DNA from: Wolbachia pipientis
GTDB taxonomy: Bacteria > Pseudomonadota > Alphaproteobacteria > Rickettsiales > Anaplasmataceae
NCBI RefSeq assembly: GCF_023661085.1
Contig: NZ_JAHDJT010000066.1
Span: forward strand, 1-7,115
DNA: 7,115 nt
Direction of reading: 5' to 3'
A program made the translations under genes and the position numbers. Positions 1 through 6,044 of this stretch are shown one piece after another (position 1 is the stretch's first letter; each line of letters starts with the position of its first letter). Below the pieces are notes generated by a model. The model worked only from the letters and a program-made list of their open reading frames with translations. It had not been told where the DNA came from and made no database searches.

Positions 1-26
1 AAACTAAGCGTCAGTAAATTATTATA

Positions 27-88
27 GCGCCAATTTAAAGTATTATAGAGTCAAAACTCGCCACTCGGGGTTTCTTTGCCTTTTTCTC
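27..88 (+). repeat. Intergenic dispersed repeat, left copy
   Basis: This non-coding stretch begins GCGCCAAT, and about 35 bases later has CACTCGGGGTTTC followed by a T-rich tail (TTTGCC then TTTTTCTC). The reverse complement of 7052-7115 matches it: CGCCAAT, nearly the same spacing, then TACTCGGGGTTTC and TTTTGCCTTTTTTCT, with one or two small indels. The middle part is diverged. I recognise this as a common Wolbachia intergenic sequence, from memory and unsearched. The two copies are inverted relative to each other and lie about 7 kb apart. Confidence 0.7.
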
Positions 89-123
89 GTTTGGTAAATT
101 TCTTAAACATTTATTGCTAAAGT

Positions 124-157
124 GGCATCCTAGCCCCAGTGTCAGCTACTTGGATGA
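124..157. repeat. Degenerate small palindrome
   Basis: The stretch has outer arms CATCC (125-129) and GGATG (152-156), with an inner part containing CCCCAGTGTCAGCT. It resembles the GTCATCCCAGTG...GGATGAC style of small palindromic element common in Wolbachia intergenic DNA, but the stem is poor. It is probably a decayed copy. Its right end (ACTTGGATGA) appears to have seeded the adjacent tandem array. Confidence 0.35.
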
Positions 158-238
158 TAGGAGGAGGGGTACTTGGATGACAAGAAGAGAGCACTGGAAT
201 GACAGGAGGAGGACTACTTGAATAACAGGAGAAGGAGT
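148..238. repeat. Degenerate tandem array of ~23-bp units
   Basis: Four head-to-tail units can be lined up: 148-170, 171-192, 193-215 and 216-238, with the start of a fifth at 239-251. Each begins ACTTGGATGA or a close variant (ACTGGAATGA, ACTTGAATAA) and continues with a purine-rich AGGAGGAGG-like tail. Unit length is 22-23 bp, so the array does not hold a reading frame. It lies just past the stop codon of the minus-strand ATPase gene. There is no gene in it. It looks like amplification of one end of a palindromic element. Confidence 0.75.
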
Positions 239-269
239 GCTGGGGTTACACACTGGCAAAACGGTACCT

Positions 270-1718
270 TTAATTTGTTCTATTACCATTGGTATTACAA
301 TTCAACAACTCTCCAAAATCAATTATGTTTGCAAAGTAGTCACTATCTATAACGTCATCACTTACACCATTAACGTGAATGAGAACTGGACGGCATGAAA
401 AGCCTTTTGGACGGTTTAGTGTATCTATTTTCGTTTGTACTTCCTGGATTATTGAACGACCAATTTTATTCTTTGAAAATTTGATTTCGCAAATGTAGAG
501 AGTGTTGAACCTTGTTTGAATCATATAATCAATTTGACAACCAGCACTATTACGCGTTCCCTTCTGAAAAAATGGATTTTCGCTTACTATTCCATCAATT
601 CCCAAGATATTATGTATACTTTTTCTATTGTTGAGCACCAAATTTTCAAACTGAAGTCCGATGATTGTATGCCACTCCGGTAGAGATGCGAGCAATCCCG
701 TGGGGTAGGTGTTGCGATTAATTTTTCCTAGATTTTTTTCAATATATTTTAGATAAAACCTTAAATAGTTATCTTGAAGTCTATACCTTCTCAGTCGCGA
801 ATCAATACCCGTTTTTATATTCCAAGTGTGATCCTTTGCAATAAAACCAGCAAGCTCGAGCTCATATAGATATTCGGAAATGCGTCCATGTCTCGCAATG
901 TCTAAAGCAGCACAAATTTCTTCCTGCTCTTTAGCTCCAGTAGAAAGAGCTCTAACTATTTGCTTATAAAAAACTGTTTTTCGCATGAATAAATCTGAAA
1001 ATATTTGGTCAAATTCCTCAACTAAAAACCCGCCTTTCGAGAAACCAGGCTTTTTGATATTTTCTTCAGCACTGTGTTTAAAATTTACCTCTTCTAAATA
1101 TTTTGGAATTCCGCCGGTTATTGCGAGTACCTTAAATTTTTCATATGCTGAAATATTTTTTGGCCAGAATCTATTACAGTCAAAAAGTGCTAATTCCCCA
1201 AGTGTCAAAGTCAATGATATTCTTCCCACAAAACCAGTGCTACTGAGTATGTTTTTTTCGATCCAAGATAATGCAGATCCACACACAACAAAAATTAACT
1301 TGTTGTTATTTTTTAGCTGTGTATCCCAAAAATTCTTTATTTTGCCCAAAAAAGTTGGATCTTTTGAGCCCATCCAAGAAATCTCATCAAATAGCAGTAA
1401 TATTTTCCCTGATAGTAGACGCTCGCCAACTGCCCATAGTAAATCGCTCCAGTCATCATACCTAGCAAAAGACGTATTAAATTGCCTAGCAATTTGCCTA
1501 GAAAATTCATTAAGTTGGTGAGATATTGTAGTATGCTTTTCTGGTGGCAAACCTATAAATGAATAATATTGCTCGAAATGCTTACCAAACTCTTGAATTA
1601 ATCGACTCTTTCCTATACGACGCCTTCCTTTGACTACTGCAAAGGATGCGGTATTTTTTTCTTTAAGCTCCAGTAATTGCTTTAACTCAGCTTGCCTACC
1701 AATAAATGATGGAGACAT
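270..1718 (-). CDS. Archaeal-type AAA ATPase with C-terminal PD-(D/E)XK-like (DUF234-type) domain
   Basis: The 482-residue protein (from Met at 1716-1718) opens with FIGRQAEL, as is usual in this family. It then shows a Walker A motif GRRRIGKS (residues 31-38), a Walker B motif ILLLFDE (106-112), a sensor-like VVCGSAL (144-150) and the family hallmark TGGIPKYLEE (201-210). A helical, winged-helix-like middle follows (about 246-310). The C-terminal part has E358, then QIDYMI with D397, then CEIKF with E411 and K413, spaced like a PD-(D/E)XK nuclease core. The family (Arch_ATPase plus DUF234) is widespread in archaea and scattered in bacteria, and its substrate is generally unknown. Starts at 1778 or 1748 would add 20 or 10 residues with no ribosome-binding site and a poorly family-like sequence. 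I prefer 1718 because FIGR lies just after it. The gene stands alone, divergent from the lipoprotein gene. The motifs are intact, so it is probably functional. Confidence 0.85.
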   Translation of the reverse strand: MSPSFIGRQAELKQLLELKEKNTASFAVVKGRRRIGKSRLIQEFGKHFEQYYSFIGLPPEKHTTISHQLNEFSRQIARQFNTSFARYDDWSDLLWAVGERLLSGKILLLFDEISWMGSKDPTFLGKIKNFWDTQLKNNNKLIFVVCGSALSWIEKNILSSTGFVGRISLTLTLGELALFDCNRFWPKNISAYEKFKVLAITGGIPKYLEEVNFKHSAEENIKKPGFSKGGFLVEEFDQIFSDLFMRKTVFYKQIVRALSTGAKEQEEICAALDIARHGRISEYLYELELAGFIAKDHTWNIKTGIDSRLRRYRLQDNYLRFYLKYIEKNLGKINRNTYPTGLLASLPEWHTIIGLQFENLVLNNRKSIHNILGIDGIVSENPFFQKGTRNSAGCQIDYMIQTRFNTLYICEIKFSKNKIGRSIIQEVQTKIDTLNRPKGFSCRPVLIHVNGVSDDVIDSDYFANIIDFGELLNCNTNGNRTN

Positions 1719-1771
1719 AAAACACGAAATATAAATCTTTGTCTCCATTATGTGTGATAAAATTGGAGACA
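1709..1771 (-). promoter_or_regulatory. Alternating inverted repeats over the ATPase start region
   Basis: Read on the plus strand, ATGGAGACA (1709-1717), TGTCTCCAT (1740-1748) and TGGAGACA (1764-1771) occur in that order. The middle copy can pair with either flank, with 9 bp against the first and 8 bp against the third, so two mutually exclusive hairpins are possible in the minus-strand transcript. Each copy overlaps one of the candidate ATG starts (near 1772, 1748 and 1718). A role in translation control is inference only. Confidence 0.4.
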
Positions 1772-1860
1772 TAAACAAATAAACAGAAAAAATAACATAA
1801 AAATCTTTTTATCTTCAAAAGTATGCTATTTAATATAGTTTAAATCATCTAAATAGATTT

Positions 1861-2484
1861 ATGTGGCGTATAGCCTCATTCTTTATATTATCGGCAATAC
1901 TAGTAAGCTGCGGCCTGCAAAAACCTGCACCTGTGCTGCTTAAAGGTGAAGAGTTTTATGGGAAAAGAGACCTAGAATATACAAGGGAATATCATTTAAT
2001 TAGAGAGGATGTTGACCCTTCAATAAAAAAAGAAAATAGAAAAGCCGTCGTAGATAAGGTACATAGAGATAACAATAAAGCGCAAAATGTGGAAATTAAT
2101 GGGGTAAATTGTAAGTTTGTAATGCCAGTTAAAGGTACTATTATTTCAACTGCCTCCTCTGATGAAGTATGCAAAGATGGAGTAAAAATTGCTGCTCAAG
2201 GCGGAACGAATGTGGTTGCTTCTGCACCTGGTGAAGTGATATATGTAGGCAAAGGGCTGAGGTGGTATGGAAATTTAATTATAGTAGAACACAAAGATAA
2301 TTATGTGACTGTGTACTCCTATTTAAAAAACATATACGTTGAAATTGGTGATAAAGTAAAACAGGGTCAAGTAATTGGATCTGCAGGTAAGTCAAGTACG
2401 CAGGATAAAGATCCGCAGATGTGCTTTACAATACGGCATAACGGTCAAGCGGTTGATCCTTTGAAGCATATGAACTGTAATTGA
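1861..2484 (+). CDS. LytM/M23-family lipoprotein, catalytically degenerate (NlpD-like)
   Basis: The 207-residue protein starts with a short charged end, a hydrophobic stretch and a lipobox LVSC (residues 14-17), so it is predicted to be a lipoprotein anchored at Cys17. A linker of about 65 charged residues leads to a LytM (peptidase M23) fold at about 86-203, recognisable from VMPVKGTI, SAPGEVIYVGKGLRWYGNLIIVEH, GDKVKQGQVIGSAG and the end FTIRHNGQAVDPLKH. Aligned by eye with active M23 enzymes, the zinc ligands and catalytic His are replaced: K105 and K109 stand where HxxxD is expected, Y154 replaces the His after the Tyr, and C188 replaces the last His of HxH. Loss of these residues is known in NlpD and EnvC, which activate cell-wall amidases rather than cut peptidoglycan. 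A similar scaffold or activator role in Wolbachia's minimal envelope is inferred. No clear Shine-Dalgarno is visible. leuS follows after 12 bases, so the two are probably co-transcribed. Confidence 0.85.
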   Translation: MWRIASFFILSAILVSCGLQKPAPVLLKGEEFYGKRDLEYTREYHLIREDVDPSIKKENRKAVVDKVHRDNNKAQNVEINGVNCKFVMPVKGTIISTASSDEVCKDGVKIAAQGGTNVVASAPGEVIYVGKGLRWYGNLIIVEHKDNYVTVYSYLKNIYVEIGDKVKQGQVIGSAGKSSTQDKDPQMCFTIRHNGQAVDPLKHMNCN

Positions 2485-2496
2485 ATTTGGATTTAT

Positions 2497-5040
2497 ATGA
2501 AATATGATTTTAAAAACGTTGAAAAATTTTATCAAGATAAGTGGAATTTCTCTGTAAGCGAAAGTAGCAAACAAGAGAAATGTTACGTATTGGAGATGTT
2601 TCCATATCCATCCGGTAAAATTCACATGGGACACCTGCGCAACTATGCAATAGGAGATGTAATATCACGTTACAAGAGAGCTTGCGGATTTGAGGTTTTG
2701 CACCCAATTGGCTGGGATGCGTTTGGGTTACCCGCTGAAAATGCAGCAAGGGACAACAACATTAATCCTGCGGCATGGACAAAAGAGAATGTAAATAATA
2801 TGCATGCGCAGCTTAGATCTATAGGTCTTTCTTATAATTGGGAGCGTGAACTTTCTACATGTGAACCTGACTATTACAAACACGAACAAAAATTTTTCCT
2901 AGATTTTTTAAAACACGGACTTGCCTATCGAAAAGAGTCGTGGGTTAACTGGGATCCAGTCGACCAGACAGTGCTTGCAAATGAACAAGTAGTCGACGGA
3001 AAAGGATGGCGGTCAGGTGCCGTTGTTGAAAAACGTAAGTTATCCCAATGGTTTTTAAAGATTACTGATTTTGCTGAAGATTTACTCAAGTGCTTGCAAG
3101 ATTTAAAAAATTGGCCAGAAAAAGTCAAAACAATGCAAGAGCGCTGGATAGGAAAATCCGAAGGGGTGACTATAGAGTTTGAAATAGTTGGCCTAAATAA
3201 GAAACTAAAGATTTTTACAACTTCTCCTCATACTTTGTTTGGAGCTTCTTTTCTTGCGGTAGCAGCAGAGCACCCTATTGTGCAGGATATCATGCTTTCA
3301 GATGCTCCTGAAGTTTTGTCATCCCAGTGCTTCGACACTGGGATCCAGCAAAAAGATGAATGGATTCCAGCGTCACGCGCTGGAATGACAATTGATGATA
3401 TAAAACCAAAGGGGGAAAATGACGAAAAATTTGGAATTTACACTGGATTGAACGTCAAACACCCATTTCTTGACAAGGAATTGCCACTTTATATAGCGAA
3501 TTTTGTATTGATGGAGTATGGAGAAGGTGCAATTTTTGGATGCCCTGCACATGATCAGCGTGACTTTGAATTTGCACAGAAGTATAATTTGCCAATTATT
3601 CCTGTAATTCGTGAAGAGGGTGCACAAGCCACAGAGACCTTAAAAGAAGTATACACCGGCGATGGGATAATGTTTAACTCTGAGTTTTTAAACGGATTGA
3701 CGGTCAGCAAAGCAAAGAAAGTAACCGTTAAAAAGCTCGAAGAAAAAGGAATAGGCAAAAAAACGATAAACTATCGCTTACATGATTGGGGAATTTCAAG
3801 GCAACGTTATTGGGGATGCCCTATACCTATTATATATTGTAAAGATTGTGGTACTGTGCCAGTGCTGGAAAAAGACCTTCCTGTAGTTCTGCCAACGGAT
3901 GTGGAATGTAAAAGTGGTGGTAATCCACTTGATAAACACCCAACATGGAAATTCGTTGATTGCCCAAAATGTGGAAAGCAAGCAGAGCGTGAAACTGATA
4001 CATTTGACACCTTTTTTGAATCTTCCTGGTATTTTGCTGCATTTTGTAGTGAAAATAAATCTATCAATAAGGATGCGTGTAATCGTTTTATGCCTGTAGA
4101 TTATTATATAGGTGGAATAGAACATGCGATCTTGCACCTGCTTTACTCGCGATTTTTTTGCCGTGCTTTGACCAAGTGTGGTTACCTTGATATTAAGGAA
4201 CCTTTCTCCACTTTGATCACTCAAGGAATGGTTTGCCATGTAACTTACAAAGATGAGAATGGTAAATGGCTTTTTCCTGAAGAAGCAAAGGAATTGATGG
4301 CACAAGGTGCTGAGGTTCAAGTTGGAAAAGTTGAGAAGATGAGCAAATCAAAAAAAAATACAGTTGACCCAAATTTTATCATAGAAAAGTACGGTGCTGA
4401 TACTGCTCGCTTGTTTGTCTTATCTGACACTCCTCCAGAGAAAGATATGGAATGGTCTGATGATGGCGTAGAAGGTTGTTCTCGCTATATAAATAAATTG
4501 TGGCGTATGGTAATGCAGCTAAGACCTGTGACTACAAGCTATGATAATGAAAATGTTACGGGTCAACTTCTAGAATACAGAAAAAAAATACATAAGCTCT
4601 TGCACGGACTTACAGATGACTTGGAAAGTTGCAGATTAAACTGTGTAGTGGCAAAGTTCCGTGAAATGACAAATTTAATAGCTGAAATAGATGTGAAAGA
4701 TGGAAAATCTCTTATTGATGAAGGTATATGTATACTAATCAGAGTAATTGAGCCATTTATACCACACCTGGCTGAAAACTTATGGCAAGAAATAGGAGGC
4801 GAAGGTATGCTATATCTAAGGCCTTGGCCACAAGCTGTCAAGTCACTGCTAATTGATGACATGGTGACTGTGGCAGTTCAGATCAATGGAAAATTGCGTG
4901 CAACAATCGAGGTGGCAGTTGACTTATCTCAAGAAGAATTAAAGAAAGTAGCAATAGACTCTATGTCCAACAGGATCGATCAAAGCAAAGTTCGCGCTAT
5001 ATATGCTGTGCCAAATAAGATAGTAAACATAGTTATATAA
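2497..5040 (+). CDS. leuS: Leucyl-tRNA synthetase
   Basis: This 847-residue class I synthetase attaches leucine to tRNA-Leu in the cytoplasm, using ATP. The HIGH-type motif is HMGH (residues 43-46) in the context [27 protein letters not shown] is at 614-618. Cysteine pairs C448/C451 and C489/C492 form a zinc-binding insertion, followed by ESSWYF. The CP1 editing domain spans about 225-410, with the Thr-rich motif TTSPHTLFG (241-249) and [10 protein letters not shown] (D356 corresponds to the conserved editing aspartate). Most bacterial enzymes, including E. coli, read TTRPDT at the Thr-rich motif, so Ser243 and His245 are substitutions worth comparing with relatives. About 25 residues (274-298) come from a palindromic element inserted in frame. 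The anticodon-binding domain and C-terminal part are complete, and the length is close to the 860 residues of E. coli. A weak GGA is the only ribosome-binding signal. The gene is 12 bases after the LytM lipoprotein gene. Confidence 0.98.
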   Translation: MKYDFKNVEKFYQDKWNFSVSESSKQEKCYVLEMFPYPSGKIHMGHLRNYAIGDVISRYKRACGFEVLHPIGWDAFGLPAENAARDNNINPAAWTKENVNNMHAQLRSIGLSYNWERELSTCEPDYYKHEQKFFLDFLKHGLAYRKESWVNWDPVDQTVLANEQVVDGKGWRSGAVVEKRKLSQWFLKITDFAEDLLKCLQDLKNWPEKVKTMQERWIGKSEGVTIEFEIVGLNKKLKIFTTSPHTLFGASFLAVAAEHPIVQDIMLSDAPEVLSSQCFDTGIQQKDEWIPASRAGMTIDDIKPKGENDEKFGIYTGLNVKHPFLDKELPLYIANFVLMEYGEGAIFGCPAHDQRDFEFAQKYNLPIIPVIREEGAQATETLKEVYTGDGIMFNSEFLNGLTVSKAKKVTVKKLEEKGIGKKTINYRLHDWGISRQRYWGCPIPIIYCKDCGTVPVLEKDLPVVLPTDVECKSGGNPLDKHPTWKFVDCPKCGKQAERETDTFDTFFESSWYFAAFCSENKSINKDACNRFMPVDYYIGGIEHAILHLLYSRFFCRALTKCGYLDIKEPFSTLITQGMVCHVTYKDENGKWLFPEEAKELMAQGAEVQVGKVEKMSKSKKNTVDPNFIIEKYGADTARLFVLSDTPPEKDMEWSDDGVEGCSRYINKLWRMVMQLRPVTTSYDNENVTGQLLEYRKKIHKLLHGLTDDLESCRLNCVVAKFREMTNLIAEIDVKDGKSLIDEGICILIRVIEPFIPHLAENLWQEIGGEGMLYLRPWPQAVKSLLIDDMVTVAVQINGKLRATIEVAVDLSQEELKKVAIDSMSNRIDQSKVRAIYAVPNKIVNIVI
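3317..3390. repeat. In-frame Wolbachia palindromic element within leuS
   Basis: The element is bounded by near-perfect inverted ends, TGTCATCCCAG and (reverse complement of the right end) TGTCATTCCAG. Inside are two strong hairpins: ATCCCAGTG (3321-3329) with CACTGGGAT (3336-3344), a 9-bp stem with a 6-base loop, and ATTCCAGCG (3364-3372) with CGCTGGAAT (3378-3386), a 9-bp stem with a 5-base loop. It reads through in frame as about 25 residues (LSSQCFDTG... to ...SRAGMT) in the CP1 editing domain. I recognise this as the small palindromic element that is repeated many times in Wolbachia genomes and was described as able to insert into protein genes, as in Rickettsia. The ending CTGGAATGACA also occurs at 194-204. 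Confidence 0.92.
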
Positions 5041-5096
5041 AAATCTAAGTAGCGATCCTTAATTTTATAGTTATACCTTTTTTAATATAAAAGTTA

Positions 5097-5102
5097 TATA
5101 CT
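5097..5102 (+). promoter_or_regulatory. Possible -10 box for the first barrel gene
   Basis: TATACT lies about 38 bases before the chosen ATG, in a very AT-rich gap after leuS. No convincing -35 hexamer sits 16-18 bases upstream, only T-rich sequence, and the base composition makes chance matches likely. No leuS terminator hairpin was seen in the gap, so readthrough from leuS is possible. Confidence 0.2.
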
Positions 5103-5130
5103 TGTGCATTATATATATTTTTTTTGTATG

Positions 5131-5135
5131 AGGAG
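5131..5135 (+). promoter_or_regulatory. Ribosome-binding site of the first barrel gene
   Basis: AGGAG sits 4 bases before the ATG at 5140 and 10 bases before a second in-frame ATG at 5146. It is the clearest Shine-Dalgarno in the window. It supports a start at 5140 or 5146 rather than the GTG at 5104. Confidence 0.65.
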
Positions 5136-5139
5136 TTAT

Positions 5140-5847
5140 ATGAAAATGAAGAGATTATGTGCCTTAGCTGTATTACTCACCTCATCTTTAGCGAGTGTAG
5201 CGGGTGATGTAGCGGCTAATTTAGAAGGTCAGTATTACGCAGGTTTAAACTTCGGTGCCGGCTGGGGCGGCGGCTTTATAGTGAAACCTAGCATTGTTTT
5301 TGGTTACCATCATGATAAAAACTCTAAATTTGAACTTGAAGTTCTCAGCAATATTCAGTCATTGAAGAGCATAGGCGCTAGCTTATTGGCAAACTACCGT
5401 TTTTATCCTGACCTTGATATCGATCCTGTTAAGCTATACGTTAGTGGAGGTTTGGGTGGATACCTCCAGATAGTACCTTTTGGCTTTGGTGGTGGAACTC
5501 GAACTGATGAAGATGATAAAACTACCACTACTACAAGTGGTGACGGAACTACCACTACTACAAGTGATGATGAAACTACCACTACTACTACAACCGATAG
5601 TACAAGCGGCGCTATAGTAGATAGCACTACTCCGGGTGTTTATGGTACAGAGTCCCCTGGTCAATCTTTAGTAGACAAAATACTAGGTTCTATTTCTTAT
5701 AAACTGAAGGTTGGTGTTGATTATGAATTTACTCCACAGATAATTGGCGCAGTTGGTATTACCATGGGCGGTCAGCTAAGTAATTTTAAACCACCGATAC
5801 AAATACCAGATGCAGTTTTGGAGTTAGGAGTTCGGTATAATTTTTAA
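5140..5847 (+). CDS. Predicted outer-membrane beta-barrel protein with Thr-rich repeat loop (paralogue 1)
   Basis: The 235-residue protein (from 5140) has a signal peptide: MKMKR, a hydrophobic core ALAVLLTSSLASVA, with probable cleavage near A21. The mature part reads as eight amphipathic strands, at about 32-42, 46-58, 62-74, 78-90, 97-111, 184-198, 200-214 and 224-235, and ends in Phe (GVRYNF) as outer-membrane barrels usually do. Connections 2-3, 4-5 and 6-7 are short, as expected of periplasmic turns. The long segment between strands 5 and 6 (about 116-177) would then be extracellular loop 3. It holds a 9-residue Thr-rich repeat. The barrel parts closely match the next gene, whose loop is unrelated. 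I do not recognise a specific named gene; small surface barrels such as the Wsp/P44/Msp2 group are the nearest known style. A GTG start at 5104 would put 12 extra residues before the signal peptide and is unlikely. Strand boundaries are by eye. Confidence 0.8.
   Translation: MKMKRLCALAVLLTSSLASVAGDVAANLEGQYYAGLNFGAGWGGGFIVKPSIVFGYHHDKNSKFELEVLSNIQSLKSIGASLLANYRFYPDLDIDPVKLYVSGGLGGYLQIVPFGFGGGTRTDEDDKTTTTTSGDGTTTTTSDDETTTTTTTDSTSGAIVDSTTPGVYGTESPGQSLVDKILGSISYKLKVGVDYEFTPQIIGAVGITMGGQLSNFKPPIQIPDAVLELGVRYNF
5515..5595 (+). repeat. 27-bp in-frame tandem repeat, 3 copies (Thr-rich)
   Basis: Units 5515-5541, 5542-5568 and 5569-5595 encode DKTTTTTSG, DGTTTTTSD and DETTTTTTT. The first two share AACTACCACTACTACAAGTG exactly, 27 bp apart. 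The third diverges only at its end. Because the unit is a multiple of three, gain or loss of copies keeps the frame. The repeat sits in the predicted extracellular loop 3 of the first barrel protein. Confidence 0.9.
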
Positions 5848-5867
5848 TGTCTAGGCTGAGTTTTATC

Positions 5868-5901
5868 TTTAAGTGTTATATGGAATGTCATATTTAAGTG
5901 T
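5868..5901. repeat. Spaced direct repeat between the two barrel genes
   Basis: TTTAAGTGT occurs at 5868-5876 and again at 5893-5901, 25 bp apart. ATATG...CATAT forms a small 5-bp inverted repeat between them. The pair lies just after the first barrel gene, in the roughly 200-base gap before the second. It could be a binding site or chance in AT-rich DNA. Nothing else clear was seen in this gap apart from AGAAGGA at 6011-6017, which is too far from the next start to be its ribosome-binding site. Confidence 0.25.
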
Positions 5902-6044
5902 AATCTAAAAAATACATTACCATGAATAAATTATACTCGGGATAAAAAATTTATCACCAGCAAACAGAATTGTTGAGATGCTTATTCCCTCTTAATCCAA
6001 CCTGTTTTGAAGAAGGACAAACACAGTATGGGGTCCATGTGGAG

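Noticed and set aside
148..251. CRISPR array
   Set aside because: Units are contiguous and degenerate with no unique spacers, and no cas genes are nearby.
985..1521. Plus-strand 178-residue frame opposite the ATPase gene
   Set aside because: The opposite strand carries clear Walker motifs and continuous family features. This frame shows none.
3796..4320. Minus-strand 174-residue frame inside leuS
   Set aside because: It is a shadow of leuS, which is strongly supported here by its zinc-site cysteines and catalytic-domain motifs.
5104..5139. GTG start for the first barrel gene
   Set aside because: It would place an odd aromatic-rich extension before a normal signal peptide and ignores the good AGGAG at 5131-5135.
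5403..5627. Antisense open frames opposite the Thr repeat (Val/Ser-rich product)
   Set aside because: They are the mirror image of the low-complexity coding repeat, with no start signal or family resemblance.
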